Source of the DNA: Burkholderiaceae bacterium | GTDB taxonomy: Bacteria > Pseudomonadota > Gammaproteobacteria > Burkholderiales > Burkholderiaceae_D | DNA: 64,000 nucleotides | Reading direction: 5' to 3' | NCBI GenBank assembly: GCA_031291325.1 | Contig: JARLJG010000010.1 | Span: 1 to 64,000, forward strand | Shown here: in pieces, positions 51,291 to 60,096 of the stretch | Numbering within the stretch: the stretch's first letter is position 1 | How the letters are laid out: each line of letters opens with the position of its first letter | Notes under the pieces: model-generated | Seen by the model: the letters and a program-made list of their open reading frames with translations, nothing else | Databases searched by the model: none | Told to the model about the DNA's origin: nothing | Translations under genes and position numbers: made by a program

Positions 51291-52311
51291 GGTGACCGCT
51301 GTATTTTTCCAGTATCGCCCAGGCTTCCGGTCCGTATTTTTGCTTCCATTCGGCGTAGAAACCGGACTTTTTCAAGGCCGCGCGGAAGGCTTCCGGGTTG
51401 ATCGTGTTGAATACCAGGCCCTTGGTCTTCAATTCGACTTCCAGCGAATTGTTGAGGCGGCGGATATCGTCGCGCTCGTTGAGCGCAGCGGCATTGATAT
51501 GCTTGGCGATCACGGCCTGCAAATCCTTCGGCAATCTGGCCCAGGTTTTGCCGCTGGCCAGGAACCAGAAGCCGTCCCACATGTGGTTGGTCATCGAGCA
51601 ATATTTCTGCACTTCATAGAGCTTGGCGGTTTGAATCACCGCCAACGGGTTTTCTTCGCCTTCGACGATCTTGGTTTGCAGCGCCGAATACACTTCGCTG
51701 AAATTGATGCTGGCCGGCGCGGCGTCGAAGGCCTTGAACAGCGAAGTCCATAGCGGACTGACCGGCACCCGGATCTTGAAGCCCTTCAAGTCAGCCGGCG
51801 CGGCAATCGGGCGCGACGAGCTGGTGATTTGGCGAAAGCCGTTGTCCCAGATTTTCTCGAACGGATGCAGGTTGGCCTTTTCGATGTGCGCTCGAATGAA
51901 CGCGCCCAAGTCGCCATCCATCGCCGGCCACACTTGCTGGTAATCGTTGAACGCAAAGCCGATGCCGTTGACCGAGGCCATCGGCACCAGGGTCGACAGG
52001 ATCAAGCCCGATATCGTAAAGAAATCGATCGCTCCCGAGCGCACCTGCGACAGCATGTCGGTATCGGAGCCGAGTTGATTGCTGGGAAATATCTGGATAT
52101 CGACCCGGCCATTGGTTTCCTTGCGGATCGCATCGGCGGCTTCCTTGGCGCGGACATTCATCGGATGGATGGCCGGCAGGTTGTTCGCGTATTTCAATTT
52201 GAATTCCGCGCTTTGCGCGAATGCGGCATTTCCGAACAGGGAAGCCGACAGCGCGCCGACGGTTATTTTCGATGCGTGGTTCAAGAATTTACGGCGATCG
52301 TTGCTGCACAT
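51283..52311 (-). CDS. TRAP transporter substrate-binding protein, DctP family
   Basis: 342 residues. A signal sequence (KFLNHASKITVGALSASLFG) ends near AFAQSAEF. The mature domain includes FKLKYANNLPAIHPMNVRAK, the segment QIFPSNQLGSDTDMLSQVRS and FKIRVPVSPLW with the Arg that binds the substrate carboxylate. The C-terminal MTNHMWDGFWFLASGKTWARLP is typical. It hands a carboxylate to the fused permease encoded just downstream. The ligand is not identifiable from sequence. KIRVP-type motifs fit small acids such as C4-dicarboxylates or sugar acids. Confidence 0.92.
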   Translation of the reverse strand: MCSNDRRKFLNHASKITVGALSASLFGNAAFAQSAEFKLKYANNLPAIHPMNVRAKEAADAIRKETNGRVDIQIFPSNQLGSDTDMLSQVRSGAIDFFTISGLILSTLVPMASVNGIGFAFNDYQQVWPAMDGDLGAFIRAHIEKANLHPFEKIWDNGFRQITSSSRPIAAPADLKGFKIRVPVSPLWTSLFKAFDAAPASINFSEVYSALQTKIVEGEENPLAVIQTAKLYEVQKYCSMTNHMWDGFWFLASGKTWARLPKDLQAVIAKHINAAALNERDDIRRLNNSLEVELKTKGLVFNTINPEAFRAALKKSGFYAEWKQKYGPEAWAILEKYSGHLG

Positions 52312-52549
52312 GTGTTTTGTCCTGGTCTGGGTTGGCGGCGGCTTGACGATACGCGCGCAGGTGTTTTCCTGTCAAGTCCAAGCTGCGCCGCAGTCGCGCC
52401 CAGCTCCACTTGTTGCTTGTTCGCTCACTTTGCGCAGACGGTTCGGTGTTAGAATTGCTGAAACGACAAATATGATAAATCGCGCAATTGCCGGCAATGC
52501 TCATGCTGGCAATATTTGCTAAAGCGGCAAATCCAATTATTTCGATGCA

Positions 52550-53299
52550 ATGAATTTAATTTCTCTTCAATCGCTTTTCGCCTACTGGTCAGGGGCGGAA
52601 ATGGGCGCCAACCTGACGGTCATCCTGAATTTGATCGGCGCCATGCTGCTGGGGCTATTGGTCGGATACGAGCGTTCCTACCACGGCCGCGCCGCCGGCA
52701 TGCGCACCTACGCGTTGGTATGCATGGGGTCGGCCGCATTGACGGTGATCGTTGCCTTCCCGGCTTACTGGTATGGCGGCCATGCCGCATTGGCAACCAA
52801 TCCAGACCCGACGCGCGTGATCCAGGGGATCGTCACCGGCGTCGGCTTTTTGGGCGCCGGCGTCATTTTGCACGACGGATTCTCCACACGCGGCTTGACC
52901 ACGGCGGCATCGGTGTGGGTATCTTCCGTCATCGGTATCTTGATGGGCGTCGGGTTTTACCTCTCCGCATTCGTGGCGGCGCTGCTGTCGGTATTTTGCA
53001 TGACTTGGCTCACCAAAATCGAGGGCTGGCTGCCGTCGCGCCAGGTGCTGTCGGCGGTGCTGCAGTTTCGGCATGGCTTCGAGCCGCGCGAAGATATCCT
53101 GCGACGACTGGCTTTGCGTCGGGGCTACGAAATTGCAAAAAGCAGCATTTCGATCAAATTCGAGGGTGGCAAGCCGGAATGGCATTTCGTTGCCACGGCG
53201 CTGGGCAAGCACAGCGAAGCGAAGATTACCGAGTTGGCAGCGGAACTCTCGGCGTTCGACGGCATCGAAAGTTTTCATTTGAGTCATTTGCGCAATTGA
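52550..53299 (+). CDS. MgtC/SapB family membrane protein
   Basis: 249 residues. Helices appear in LNLIGAMLLGLLVGYERSYH, GMRTYALVCMGSAALTVIVA, QGIVTGVGFLGAGVILHDGF and ASVWVSSVIGILMGVGFYLS, the conserved core of MgtC/SapB proteins; a soluble C-terminal tail of about 85 residues (RQVLSAVLQFRHGFEPREDI) follows. MgtC modulates ATP synthase and magnesium homeostasis in pathogens, but SapB-type relatives of unknown role are common and this length suits them. Stands alone, opposite the TRAP operon. Confidence 0.88.
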   Translation: MNLISLQSLFAYWSGAEMGANLTVILNLIGAMLLGLLVGYERSYHGRAAGMRTYALVCMGSAALTVIVAFPAYWYGGHAALATNPDPTRVIQGIVTGVGFLGAGVILHDGFSTRGLTTAASVWVSSVIGILMGVGFYLSAFVAALLSVFCMTWLTKIEGWLPSRQVLSAVLQFRHGFEPREDILRRLALRRGYEIAKSSISIKFEGGKPEWHFVATALGKHSEAKITELAAELSAFDGIESFHLSHLRN

Positions 53300-53368
53300 T
53301 CGTCTGCTGAATGTGGGATGGAGCGATGCGGACGGTGGCTCGGCATCATGTTGCGATTGGAATAGACA

Positions 53369-54379
53369 ATGCAGTGTCCGAAGTGCTCGGCAGAGCTGGT
53401 GGAAAATCAACGATTTTGCGAAGAGTGCGGAACCCGGATTTCGGCAGCCGCGCCGCTGCCTGCTGACACTGCGGTTTGCCGCTGCGCGCCGGGCAGCGCG
53501 CTCCCCAATGCCAACGGTTTTTGCGAAAACTGCGGTTTCAAGCTAGCCGCGCCGGTTCCAGCGGTCGGCGCGGTCAAATACGACTACCCGCCCGACCTCG
53601 GTCTGGTGAGCGATCGCGGACGTGTGCATCCGATCAATCAAGACGCTGGGATCGTCGGACGCAGTCCGTCGGGCGCGGTCGCCATCGCCGTGGCGGACGG
53701 GGTGTCCAGTTCCGACCAGGCAGAAGTCGCTTCGGCCACCGCCGTGGCGGCAGCGTATCGGGAGATGGTCGAGGCGCCCGCCGACCTGCCGGGCGAAGAA
53801 ATCGTGCGGCGCGCGGTGGCGGCGGCACATGCCGCCGTGATGAACATTCCCTACACCAACACGCCGATGGAGGAGCCCGAAACCACCATCGTGGTGGCGC
53901 TGGTGCGCGGGTCGTCGACCTCGGTCGCCTGGGTCGGCGACAGTCGCGCCTACACAATTTCCACGGCTTATTCGCGCCTGGTCACGCGCGACGATTCCTG
54001 GCTGGCCGACGTGGTCGAGGAGGGGCACATGACGCTCGAGCAAGCGTTGGCGGATAACCGTTCGCACTCGATTACCCAATGCCTGGGCATGCTCGACGGC
54101 GAGATCCGCATCCACGTCAGAAATCTGAATCTGGAACCCGATACCTGGCTGCTGCTTTGCACCGATGGGTTATGGAATTATTTCGATCAAACGCCAGCCA
54201 TGGCGCAAGCGGTGGCGGCTGCGACCTCGGAGGCCGATGCCTTCGAGCTATGCCAGCATCTGGTGAAGTTGGCCAATCAAGCGGGCGGGCACGACAACAT
54301 CACCGCCGGCGCCTATCGGATCGGCAGCAGTGCCGGCGTGTTTCAGGCGGTAACCGACAAGGTGCCGACAATTCCCTGA
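53369..54379 (+). CDS. PP2C-type serine/threonine phosphatase with N-terminal zinc ribbons
   Basis: 336 residues. Two zinc-ribbon elements begin the protein, CPKCSAELVENQRFCEECG and CRCAPGSALPNANGFCENCG. The PP2C domain then shows GRVHPINQDAGIV, AIAVADGVSSSDQAEVAS, VAWVGDSRAY, LLLCTDGLWNYF and GGHDNITAG, with all metal-binding Asp. It removes phosphate from Ser/Thr residues, usually opposite a Hanks-type kinase; none is in the window. The 3' end overlaps the convergent Ser/Thr-rich protein gene by 37 bases. Confidence 0.9.
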   Translation: MQCPKCSAELVENQRFCEECGTRISAAAPLPADTAVCRCAPGSALPNANGFCENCGFKLAAPVPAVGAVKYDYPPDLGLVSDRGRVHPINQDAGIVGRSPSGAVAIAVADGVSSSDQAEVASATAVAAAYREMVEAPADLPGEEIVRRAVAAAHAAVMNIPYTNTPMEEPETTIVVALVRGSSTSVAWVGDSRAYTISTAYSRLVTRDDSWLADVVEEGHMTLEQALADNRSHSITQCLGMLDGEIRIHVRNLNLEPDTWLLLCTDGLWNYFDQTPAMAQAVAAATSEADAFELCQHLVKLANQAGGHDNITAGAYRIGSSAGVFQAVTDKVPTIP

Positions 54380-54879
54380 GCAAAGGAATCGGCCGCGACC
54401 ACCTGGGAAAGATTCGGGTTGGCCTTGAGTGCGCTGGACCAATTTGCAGTCAGGCTGGCGCTGTCGGACGACGTGCTTTGCAACACGCCGGTGCCGTCGT
54501 AATAGCCCGATGTCGCGCTGGAACCGGAGGAAGTAGAAGTCGACAACGACGAAAGCACTGCCGAGTCCAAGGATTGCTGGGCGCTAACTGCGGTATTGCT
54601 GCCCGAGGTGGAAGCGGAAGTGGCCGAGCTGGTCGTGGTGCTGGTGCCAGCCTGCGCAATCGAATTGTACAAGCCGGCAGCGTCATAGGTTAACCCACTC
54701 GTCGTGCTCGTTGTGCCGAGCGTGGCAACGATGCCAGCCGTGGTCGACAACGCGCTCGCTTCTTGCGCCAGCCCCGGATCGGTGCTGGCGACAACCGGCG
54801 ACGAAGTGCTACTCGTACTCGCGGTGGGCGAGTATTGATAGGTGGCCGACGTAGTGACGCCGATTGGCGAGGTTGACAT
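54343..54879 (-). CDS. Ser/Thr-rich hypothetical protein
   Basis: 178 residues from ATG 54879. Low-complexity Ser/Thr/Ala/Gly sequence (SPTASTSSTSSPVVASTD, TSTTTSSATSASTSGSN) surrounds recognisable repeats of GLAQEASALSTTAG and YDAAGLYNSIAQAG. No signal peptide or membrane helix. No family recognised. Its gene overlaps the phosphatase gene tail to tail, so each mRNA end is antisense to the other. A regular three-base bias of Ser/Thr codons supports coding. Confidence 0.6.
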   Translation of the reverse strand: MSTSPIGVTTSATYQYSPTASTSSTSSPVVASTDPGLAQEASALSTTAGIVATLGTTSTTSGLTYDAAGLYNSIAQAGTSTTTSSATSASTSGSNTAVSAQQSLDSAVLSSLSTSTSSGSSATSGYYDGTGVLQSTSSDSASLTANWSSALKANPNLSQVVAADSFAQGIVGTLSVTA

Positions 54880-55009
54880 ATTAATTAACAACCAACTATT
54901 GCTGCAGATCCAAGCAAAAAACCCAAGTGTGCGTATCTCACTATAGCATTTACGGCAGGAATTGGAAGAACTTGAGCGTATGCAAAGGATTGCATGCGCT
55001 CGATGCAAA

Positions 55010-55768
55010 TTACTGCATAGGCGCGCATTGACGCAATTCGCATCTAGCCAGGTAGGTGCTGCCGTCCTGGCAAGTGAGCCGATAGACTTCCACCGGGCCG
55101 CCATCCGTGATAAGACCGGCACCCTCCGTGCTTTCGCAGCCACGTTGTTTGGCCATTTTTTCGACAGTATTTGACGATTGGCCTAGTTTGAAACCTACTT
55201 TCTGTGCGGCAATCGGTGCCACGCTACTGTCGTGAGGCTCGGTTTTTGCTGCCGAACTGGCGTTGTAAGTTGAGACATTGCCACCAGTCATAGTATCGCT
55301 ACTAGTTGATGTGTTGCTATTGCCTGATACATTCGCAGTTGCTGCTGCGCCGATATATTTCATTTCTTGCAATTCTTTCAGCGCTTCATTGGGGCCGACT
55401 AGCTCAGGGGTAACATGACCTACGAAAAAGCCGATGGAGATTGCGGTTCGCACATACTTGGTTTCACCTGGGTCAAGGCTGAACGTAAGTTGTCTTTCGA
55501 CTTCAGTTGCAGTTGAGGCACTATGGGCACCGGGATTGGTATCGACGTAGAAAAATCCCTCCGGTTTTGCCGTTCCGACAGTGGAGTTGTCTAGTTTGAT
55601 GTCCGGTTGAATAGCTGCGCCAACGATAGCCGTCCGATAAAAATACACGCGCCCCTGATCCGATTTTACGGGTGCGATGGATGAACTCATATCTTTGTAC
55701 TTCACGCCGGATGCACAACCCGTCAAGCCAATTGCCAAGCAAATTAATACCAGTCTGATAAAACGCAT
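55010..55768 (-). CDS. DUF2846-type lipoprotein
   Basis: 252 residues. Lipobox LTGCAS at residues 15-20 makes it a lipoprotein. The N-terminal two thirds matches the DUF2846 pattern (SDQGRVYFYRTAIVGAAIQP, PGAHSASTATEVERQLTFSL); a Ser/Thr-rich linker leads to a C-terminal segment with four Cys in RGCESTEGAGL and RCELRQCAPMQ that could form disulfides. It is second in a two-gene unit, one base after the upstream lipoprotein gene. Confidence 0.72.
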   Translation of the reverse strand: MRFIRLVLICLAIGLTGCASGVKYKDMSSSIAPVKSDQGRVYFYRTAIVGAAIQPDIKLDNSTVGTAKPEGFFYVDTNPGAHSASTATEVERQLTFSLDPGETKYVRTAISIGFFVGHVTPELVGPNEALKELQEMKYIGAAATANVSGNSNTSTSSDTMTGGNVSTYNASSAAKTEPHDSSVAPIAAQKVGFKLGQSSNTVEKMAKQRGCESTEGAGLITDGGPVEVYRLTCQDGSTYLARCELRQCAPMQ

Positions 55769-55769
55769 T

Positions 55770-56165
55770 TTATTGTTCCTGTTGACTAAATGTGAGGGAA
55801 ATTTGGGTATTAAGGGGTGAAAATGTTCGTTCGACCGGCAGATAGAATCCTTTCAATGTATTGTTGGCCACCACCAGGTAGGCCTCATGCACATTGGTAC
55901 CCTCCAACGTAAAAACATCGTGATAAGGTTTGAAAACTTCGCCCTGGGTGACACTGCCGATGTCCCTCCATAAACTGCCGGGTTTCAATGTACGCGAATA
56001 GCCGGTGTCCAATTGAATGTTGACCACCTTGTCAAGACGCGCCAGTTTCGATTTCTCGACAACAACCAACGGCGAAAATTGAGTCGAATGTTGCTCCACT
56101 GCGCAACCACCAGCCGAAAAGGCCAGTAAGATTACGCCTACTTTTATGAAAGTTGAATTCGTCAC
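55770..56165 (-). CDS. Small lipoprotein of unknown function
   Basis: 131 residues from GTG 56165, which gives a clean lipoprotein signal (VTNSTFIKVGVILLAFSAGG ending at a Cys). The longer frame starting at 56312 would put another hydrophobic stretch in front and is less likely. The mature part is beta-rich (DKVVNIQLDTGYSRTLKPGS, PYHDVFTLEGTNVHEAYLVV). No family recognised. Its gene precedes the DUF2846 lipoprotein gene with one base between them. Confidence 0.6.
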   Translation of the reverse strand: MTNSTFIKVGVILLAFSAGGCAVEQHSTQFSPLVVVEKSKLARLDKVVNIQLDTGYSRTLKPGSLWRDIGSVTQGEVFKPYHDVFTLEGTNVHEAYLVVANNTLKGFYLPVERTFSPLNTQISLTFSQQEQ

Positions 56166-56593
56166 TATTCTTTTGCACCTTTCCACATGCAAACAACCAA
56201 GCCGTTTATCGTAGGTATATTGTAACCATAGATATTTAAATAAAATGCCGAAAATAGCTATTTTTACAAGAGCCCAAAAAAGTTCCAGAACTTGAGACTT
56301 TACCATCTGCAAGAGCTCAAAATGGCAATGCGGCTAAAAGAAGAGGAGAATTTCAGTTGTTACTTACCCCACAAAAGAACTCGTATAGGCGAAGCCCAGG
56401 TACTTTTTGGTTACGTGCAAGATTGCCTTTTTCGATGCAAGAAATTGCCGGAAATTCGCGTTACTTGACAACAAGCGGTCAATAAATTGCTTGCTTGATC
56501 CGCCGCATCGCAACATAATATTTTCCGGCATCGCGATGCCATTCTTGCCGTTCAAGGCATATATCGGTAACCGGACACCTTTGAAAGGCATAT
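56166..56593. other. Intergenic region upstream of pilU
   Basis: 428 A/T-richer bases between divergent units. A 75-codon minus frame at 56364-56591 is open but looks non-coding. No promoter is convincing; AAAGG at 56582-56586 serves the pilU start. Confidence 0.4.
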
Positions 56594-57790
56594 ATGTCTA
56601 CCACTTTCGGCATAGAAGAAGCGCGTGCTTATATGCATCAGTTGCTCAAGGTGATGCATCAGGCCGGCGGGTCGGACTTGTTCATTTCCGCCGATTTTCC
56701 GCCTAGTATCAAGTCGCATGGCGCGATGAAGCCCTTGAGCCAGCAAAGGCTCACCGGGGAAATCACCAAGAAGCTGGCGCATAGCTTGATGAACGACAAG
56801 CAACGCCACGAGTTCGACACCGAAATGGAGTGCAATTTCGCCATTTCGCTGCCCGAAGTCTGCCGTTTCCGCGTCAATGTGTTTGTGCAGCAACAACATA
56901 CCGGGATGGTGATTCGCACCATTGCGTCGGAAATCCCGAATTTCCAAAAATTGGATCTGCCCGAAGTGTTGAAAGAAGTCGTCATGACCAAGCGCGGCTT
57001 GGTGCTGGTGGTGGGCGGCACCGGCTCCGGCAAATCGACCACGCTGGCGGCGATGATCGATTACCGCAACGCGAACTCGGCGGGCCATATCATCACGGTC
57101 GAAGATCCGGTCGAATATGTGCACAAAAACAAGAGTTGCCTGATTACCCATCGCGAAGTCGGGGTCGACACGCACTCCTGGCATCACGCATTGAAAAACA
57201 CGCTGCGGCAGGCGCCGGACGTGATTTTGATCGGCGAAATCCGCGATAGCGAGACCATGGAGCATGCGATTGCCTTCGCCGAAACCGGGCATCTTTGCCT
57301 GGGCACGCTGCATGCAAACAATTCCAACCAGACCATCGACCGCATCATCAATTTCTTCCCGGAAGAGCGGCGCAACCAATTGCTGATGGATCTTTCGTCG
57401 AATCTGCGCTCGATCATCTCGCAGCGGCTGGTGCGCACCGAAGACGGCCAGGGGCGCAAGGCGGCGATTGAAATCTTGTTGAATACGCCGACCATTGCCG
57501 AAATGATTTTCAAGGGACAGTTCCAGTCGATCAAGGAAATCATGGGCAAATCGCGCGAACTGGGCATGTGCACCTTCGACCAGGCCTTGTTTACCTTATA
57601 CAACAATCGCCATATCAGCTACGACGAAGCGATCCGCAATGCCGATTCCGCCAACGAACTGCGCTTGCAGATCAAGTTGAAAGGAACGCGCGGCGGGGCC
57701 GGGGCTGGGGCCGCCGGCGGGTTCAATCTTTCGATCACCGAAGATAAAAAGGAAGATAAGGAAGAGCCGAAGGAAAAAGCCAAGCAATGA
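56594..57790 (+). CDS. pilU: Type IV pilus retraction ATPase PilU
   Basis: 398 residues. Walker A GGTGSGKST at 141-149, the Asp box ITVEDPVEYVHKNKSCLITH, Walker B VILIGEIRDSETM and the His box AFAETGHLCLGTLHANN. GVDTHSWHHALKNTLRQAPD separates PilU from PilT. PilU works with PilT to retract type IV pili at high load. The C-terminus carries a Lys/Glu tail (KKEDKEEPKEKAKQ). AAAGG lies 8 bases before the ATG. PilT is not in the window, although the two are usually adjacent, so it may be elsewhere. Confidence 0.9.
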   Translation: MSTTFGIEEARAYMHQLLKVMHQAGGSDLFISADFPPSIKSHGAMKPLSQQRLTGEITKKLAHSLMNDKQRHEFDTEMECNFAISLPEVCRFRVNVFVQQQHTGMVIRTIASEIPNFQKLDLPEVLKEVVMTKRGLVLVVGGTGSGKSTTLAAMIDYRNANSAGHIITVEDPVEYVHKNKSCLITHREVGVDTHSWHHALKNTLRQAPDVILIGEIRDSETMEHAIAFAETGHLCLGTLHANNSNQTIDRIINFFPEERRNQLLMDLSSNLRSIISQRLVRTEDGQGRKAAIEILLNTPTIAEMIFKGQFQSIKEIMGKSRELGMCTFDQALFTLYNNRHISYDEAIRNADSANELRLQIKLKGTRGGAGAGAAGGFNLSITEDKKEDKEEPKEKAKQ

Positions 57791-57966
57791 CGCGCAAATC
57801 GCCGTTGCCGATTTGCGGCAACTGGCGTCGCAGCGGGCAGGGCACGCAGGAATTGCGGAATTCGGGTAGCATTCAGGCTTGGCGGGCGGCAAGACGCCGG
57901 CTTTTCCAGTTATCGAAAAAAGTAGAATAATCGCAATCTTCGTCGTTTGCGATAGAAAAGGTATCC

Positions 57967-58533
57967 ATGTCCGATGCACCCTTTACCGAACACGATTGGC
58001 GGCGTTTGTTGGTCAGTCTCGGTGAAAACCCCGATCGTTCCGGTTTGCTCGAAACCCCCGCGCGGGTGGCGAAGGCCTGGAAACATTGGACTTCCGGCTA
58101 CGATCAAGACCCCGCCGAATTGTTGAAGGCGTTTGAAGATGGCGCCGAGGAATACAACGAATTGATCGTGGTGCGCGGCATTCCCGTGTATAGCCATTGC
58201 GAGCATCATCTGGCGCCGTTTTTCGGCACTGCCACCGTCGGTTACCTGCCCAATGGCAAGATTGTCGGGCTGTCCAAGTTGACGCGCCTGGTCGAATGCT
58301 TTGCCAAGCGCTTGCAAGTGCAGGAGCGCTTGACCAGCCAGATCGCCAATGCGTTGATGACGCACCTGGAACCGAAAGCGGTCGGTGTCGTGATCCGCTG
58401 CCGCCACATGTGCATGGAAAGCCGTGGCATCCAGACGCCAGGCGAGGAAACCATTACGTCCGCGATGCTGGGAGAGCTGCAACCCAATCTGGCGCTGCGC
58501 ACCGAGTTTCTGGCCCTGGCGCGGGAACACTGA
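57967..58533 (+). CDS. folE: GTP cyclohydrolase I
   Basis: 188 residues. It converts GTP to dihydroneopterin triphosphate, the first step of folate and tetrahydrobiopterin synthesis, in the cytoplasm. Zinc ligands and active residues are visible: YSHCEHHLAPFFG with Cys and His, then VVIRCRHMCMESRGIQTPG with the second Cys. GLSKLTRLVECFAKRLQVQE is the conserved homodecamer helix. AAAAGG precedes the ATG. A hairpin GCAAATCG/CGATTTGC at 57794-57816 lies in the gap after pilU. Confidence 0.97.
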   Translation: MSDAPFTEHDWRRLLVSLGENPDRSGLLETPARVAKAWKHWTSGYDQDPAELLKAFEDGAEEYNELIVVRGIPVYSHCEHHLAPFFGTATVGYLPNGKIVGLSKLTRLVECFAKRLQVQERLTSQIANALMTHLEPKAVGVVIRCRHMCMESRGIQTPGEETITSAMLGELQPNLALRTEFLALAREH

Positions 58534-58623
58534 GCGTTTAGTCGCGCGCCTCGGGCGCGGCCAAGCCAACACCTGCGCGTCGCTTTGTCTTATCATATGC
58601 GCCTTTTGTAATCGGGAACATCA

Positions 58624-59874
58624 ATGGCGCTTGCTTGCGGCTTGGATTTCGGGACCTCCAATTCCACGGTTGGCTGCGTGCGGCCCGGCCAAACGGCGCT
58701 GCTGGCGCTGGAAGACGGCAAACCGACCTTGCCGTCGGTCGTGTTTTTCAATGCCGACGAAGACGCGGTCTACTACGGTCGTGCCGCGCTCGCCAACTAT
58801 CTGGCCGGTTACGAAGGGCGCTTGATGCGCTCGCTGAAAAGCCTGCTCGGCACCAGCTTGATCGACGGCCAGACCGAGGTGCAGGGGCGGGCATTGCCGT
58901 ACCGCGATTTGCTCGCGCAATTCATCGGCGAACTCAAACGCCGCGCCGAGCGCGCGGCTGGACACGCGCTATCGTCGGCGGTGATCGGCCGGCCGGTGTT
59001 TTTCGTCGACGGCAACGCCGCCGCCGACCACCTGGCCGAAGCCACGCTGGGCGAAGTCGCGCACGCTGCCGGTTTTAGCGAGATCGCCTTTCAATTCGAG
59101 CCGATTGCGGCAGCTTTCGATTACGAATCGCAGATCGACCGCGAAGAGCTGGTGTTGATTGCCGATATCGGCGGCGGCACCTCGGATTTTTCGCTGGTCC
59201 GGCTGTCGCCCGCACGCGCTCGCAAAAGCGACCGTCGCGACGATATCCTGGGCAACGGCGGCGTGCACATCGGCGGCACCGACTTCGATAAATACCTGAG
59301 CCTGACTGCCGTGATGCCGCTGCTGGGCCTGGGCAGCAGGATGAAAAATCAAACCGAAGTGCCGTCCAGCTATTATTTCAACCTGGCGACCTGGCATACG
59401 ATCAACCAGTTGTATACGCAAAAAATCTGGCTGCAATTGAAGGACGTGTATCGCGACGTCTGCGAGCGCGACAAGTTCGAGCGCTTGCTGAACCTGGTCG
59501 AACAACGCGCCGGGCATTGGCTGGCGATCAAAGTGGAAGAGGCGAAAATCGCGCTGTCGGATACGCCGCAGGTGGCGCTGCACCTGGAGCGTCTGGCCCT
59601 GGAGCAGGCGCTGACGATCAAGCGCGCCGATTTCGATGCGTCGATTGCGCGCATGGTGACTGGCGTCGAGACGACCGTGGCCGGCGTCTTGCGCGATGCC
59701 GGCGTGGCGGCCGATGCGGTCGACACCGTATTTTTCACCGGCGGATCGAGCGGCGTGCAATCGCTGCGCGACCGCATCGGCGCGCTGTTGCCGGCGGCGC
59801 GGCGGGTCGAAGGCGATTTGTTCGGCAGCATCGGCGCCGGGTTGGCGCTGGATGCGGTGCGAAAATTCGGTTAA
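58624..59874 (+). CDS. Hsp70-family protein, YegD type
   Basis: 416 residues. Actin-fold ATPase motifs: CGLDFGTSNSTVGCVRPGQT at the start, the phosphate-2 loop LIADIGGGTSDFSLVRLSP near 180 and the adenosine motif FFTGGSSGVQSLRDRIG near 370. There is no substrate-binding domain, as in YegD. AARNHs like LIDGQTEVQGRALPYRDLLAQ are family-specific. YegD is an actin-like chaperone relative of unknown target. The neighbour is folE 90 bases upstream. Confidence 0.9.
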   Translation: MALACGLDFGTSNSTVGCVRPGQTALLALEDGKPTLPSVVFFNADEDAVYYGRAALANYLAGYEGRLMRSLKSLLGTSLIDGQTEVQGRALPYRDLLAQFIGELKRRAERAAGHALSSAVIGRPVFFVDGNAAADHLAEATLGEVAHAAGFSEIAFQFEPIAAAFDYESQIDREELVLIADIGGGTSDFSLVRLSPARARKSDRRDDILGNGGVHIGGTDFDKYLSLTAVMPLLGLGSRMKNQTEVPSSYYFNLATWHTINQLYTQKIWLQLKDVYRDVCERDKFERLLNLVEQRAGHWLAIKVEEAKIALSDTPQVALHLERLALEQALTIKRADFDASIARMVTGVETTVAGVLRDAGVAADAVDTVFFTGGSSGVQSLRDRIGALLPAARRVEGDLFGSIGAGLALDAVRKFG

Positions 59875-59883
59875 GCGAAAGCG

Positions 59884-60096
59884 TTATCTCTTGTATTGCA
59901 GGTACAAGTCTTCCACCTTCGTCCTGGCCCAGGGCGTCTTGCGCAAGAATTTCAGGCTGGACTTGATGCTGGGGTCTTGCCGGAAGCATTTGATGTCGAT
60001 CGCGCGTCCCATTTCTTCCCAACCGAGCTTATCGACTAGCTCCGTCAAGATGGCTTCCAACGTGATGCCGTGCAGTGGATTGTTCGCTTGCGTCAT
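59884..60096 (-). CDS. VF530/DUF2132 family small protein
   Basis: 70 residues. The sequence [20 protein letters not shown] then [20 protein letters not shown] and [19 protein letters not shown] matches the DNA-binding VF530 fold family. ATG 60096 overlaps the flavoprotein gene stop. Conserved widely, role uncertain. Confidence 0.88.
   Translation of the reverse strand: MTQANNPLHGITLEAILTELVDKLGWEEMGRAIDIKCFRQDPSIKSSLKFLRKTPWARTKVEDLYLQYKR

Noticed and set aside
56364-56591. 75-codon minus frame before pilU
   Set aside because: No ribosome site, no family, and it ends only 2 bases from the pilU start on the other strand, covering its promoter and leader.
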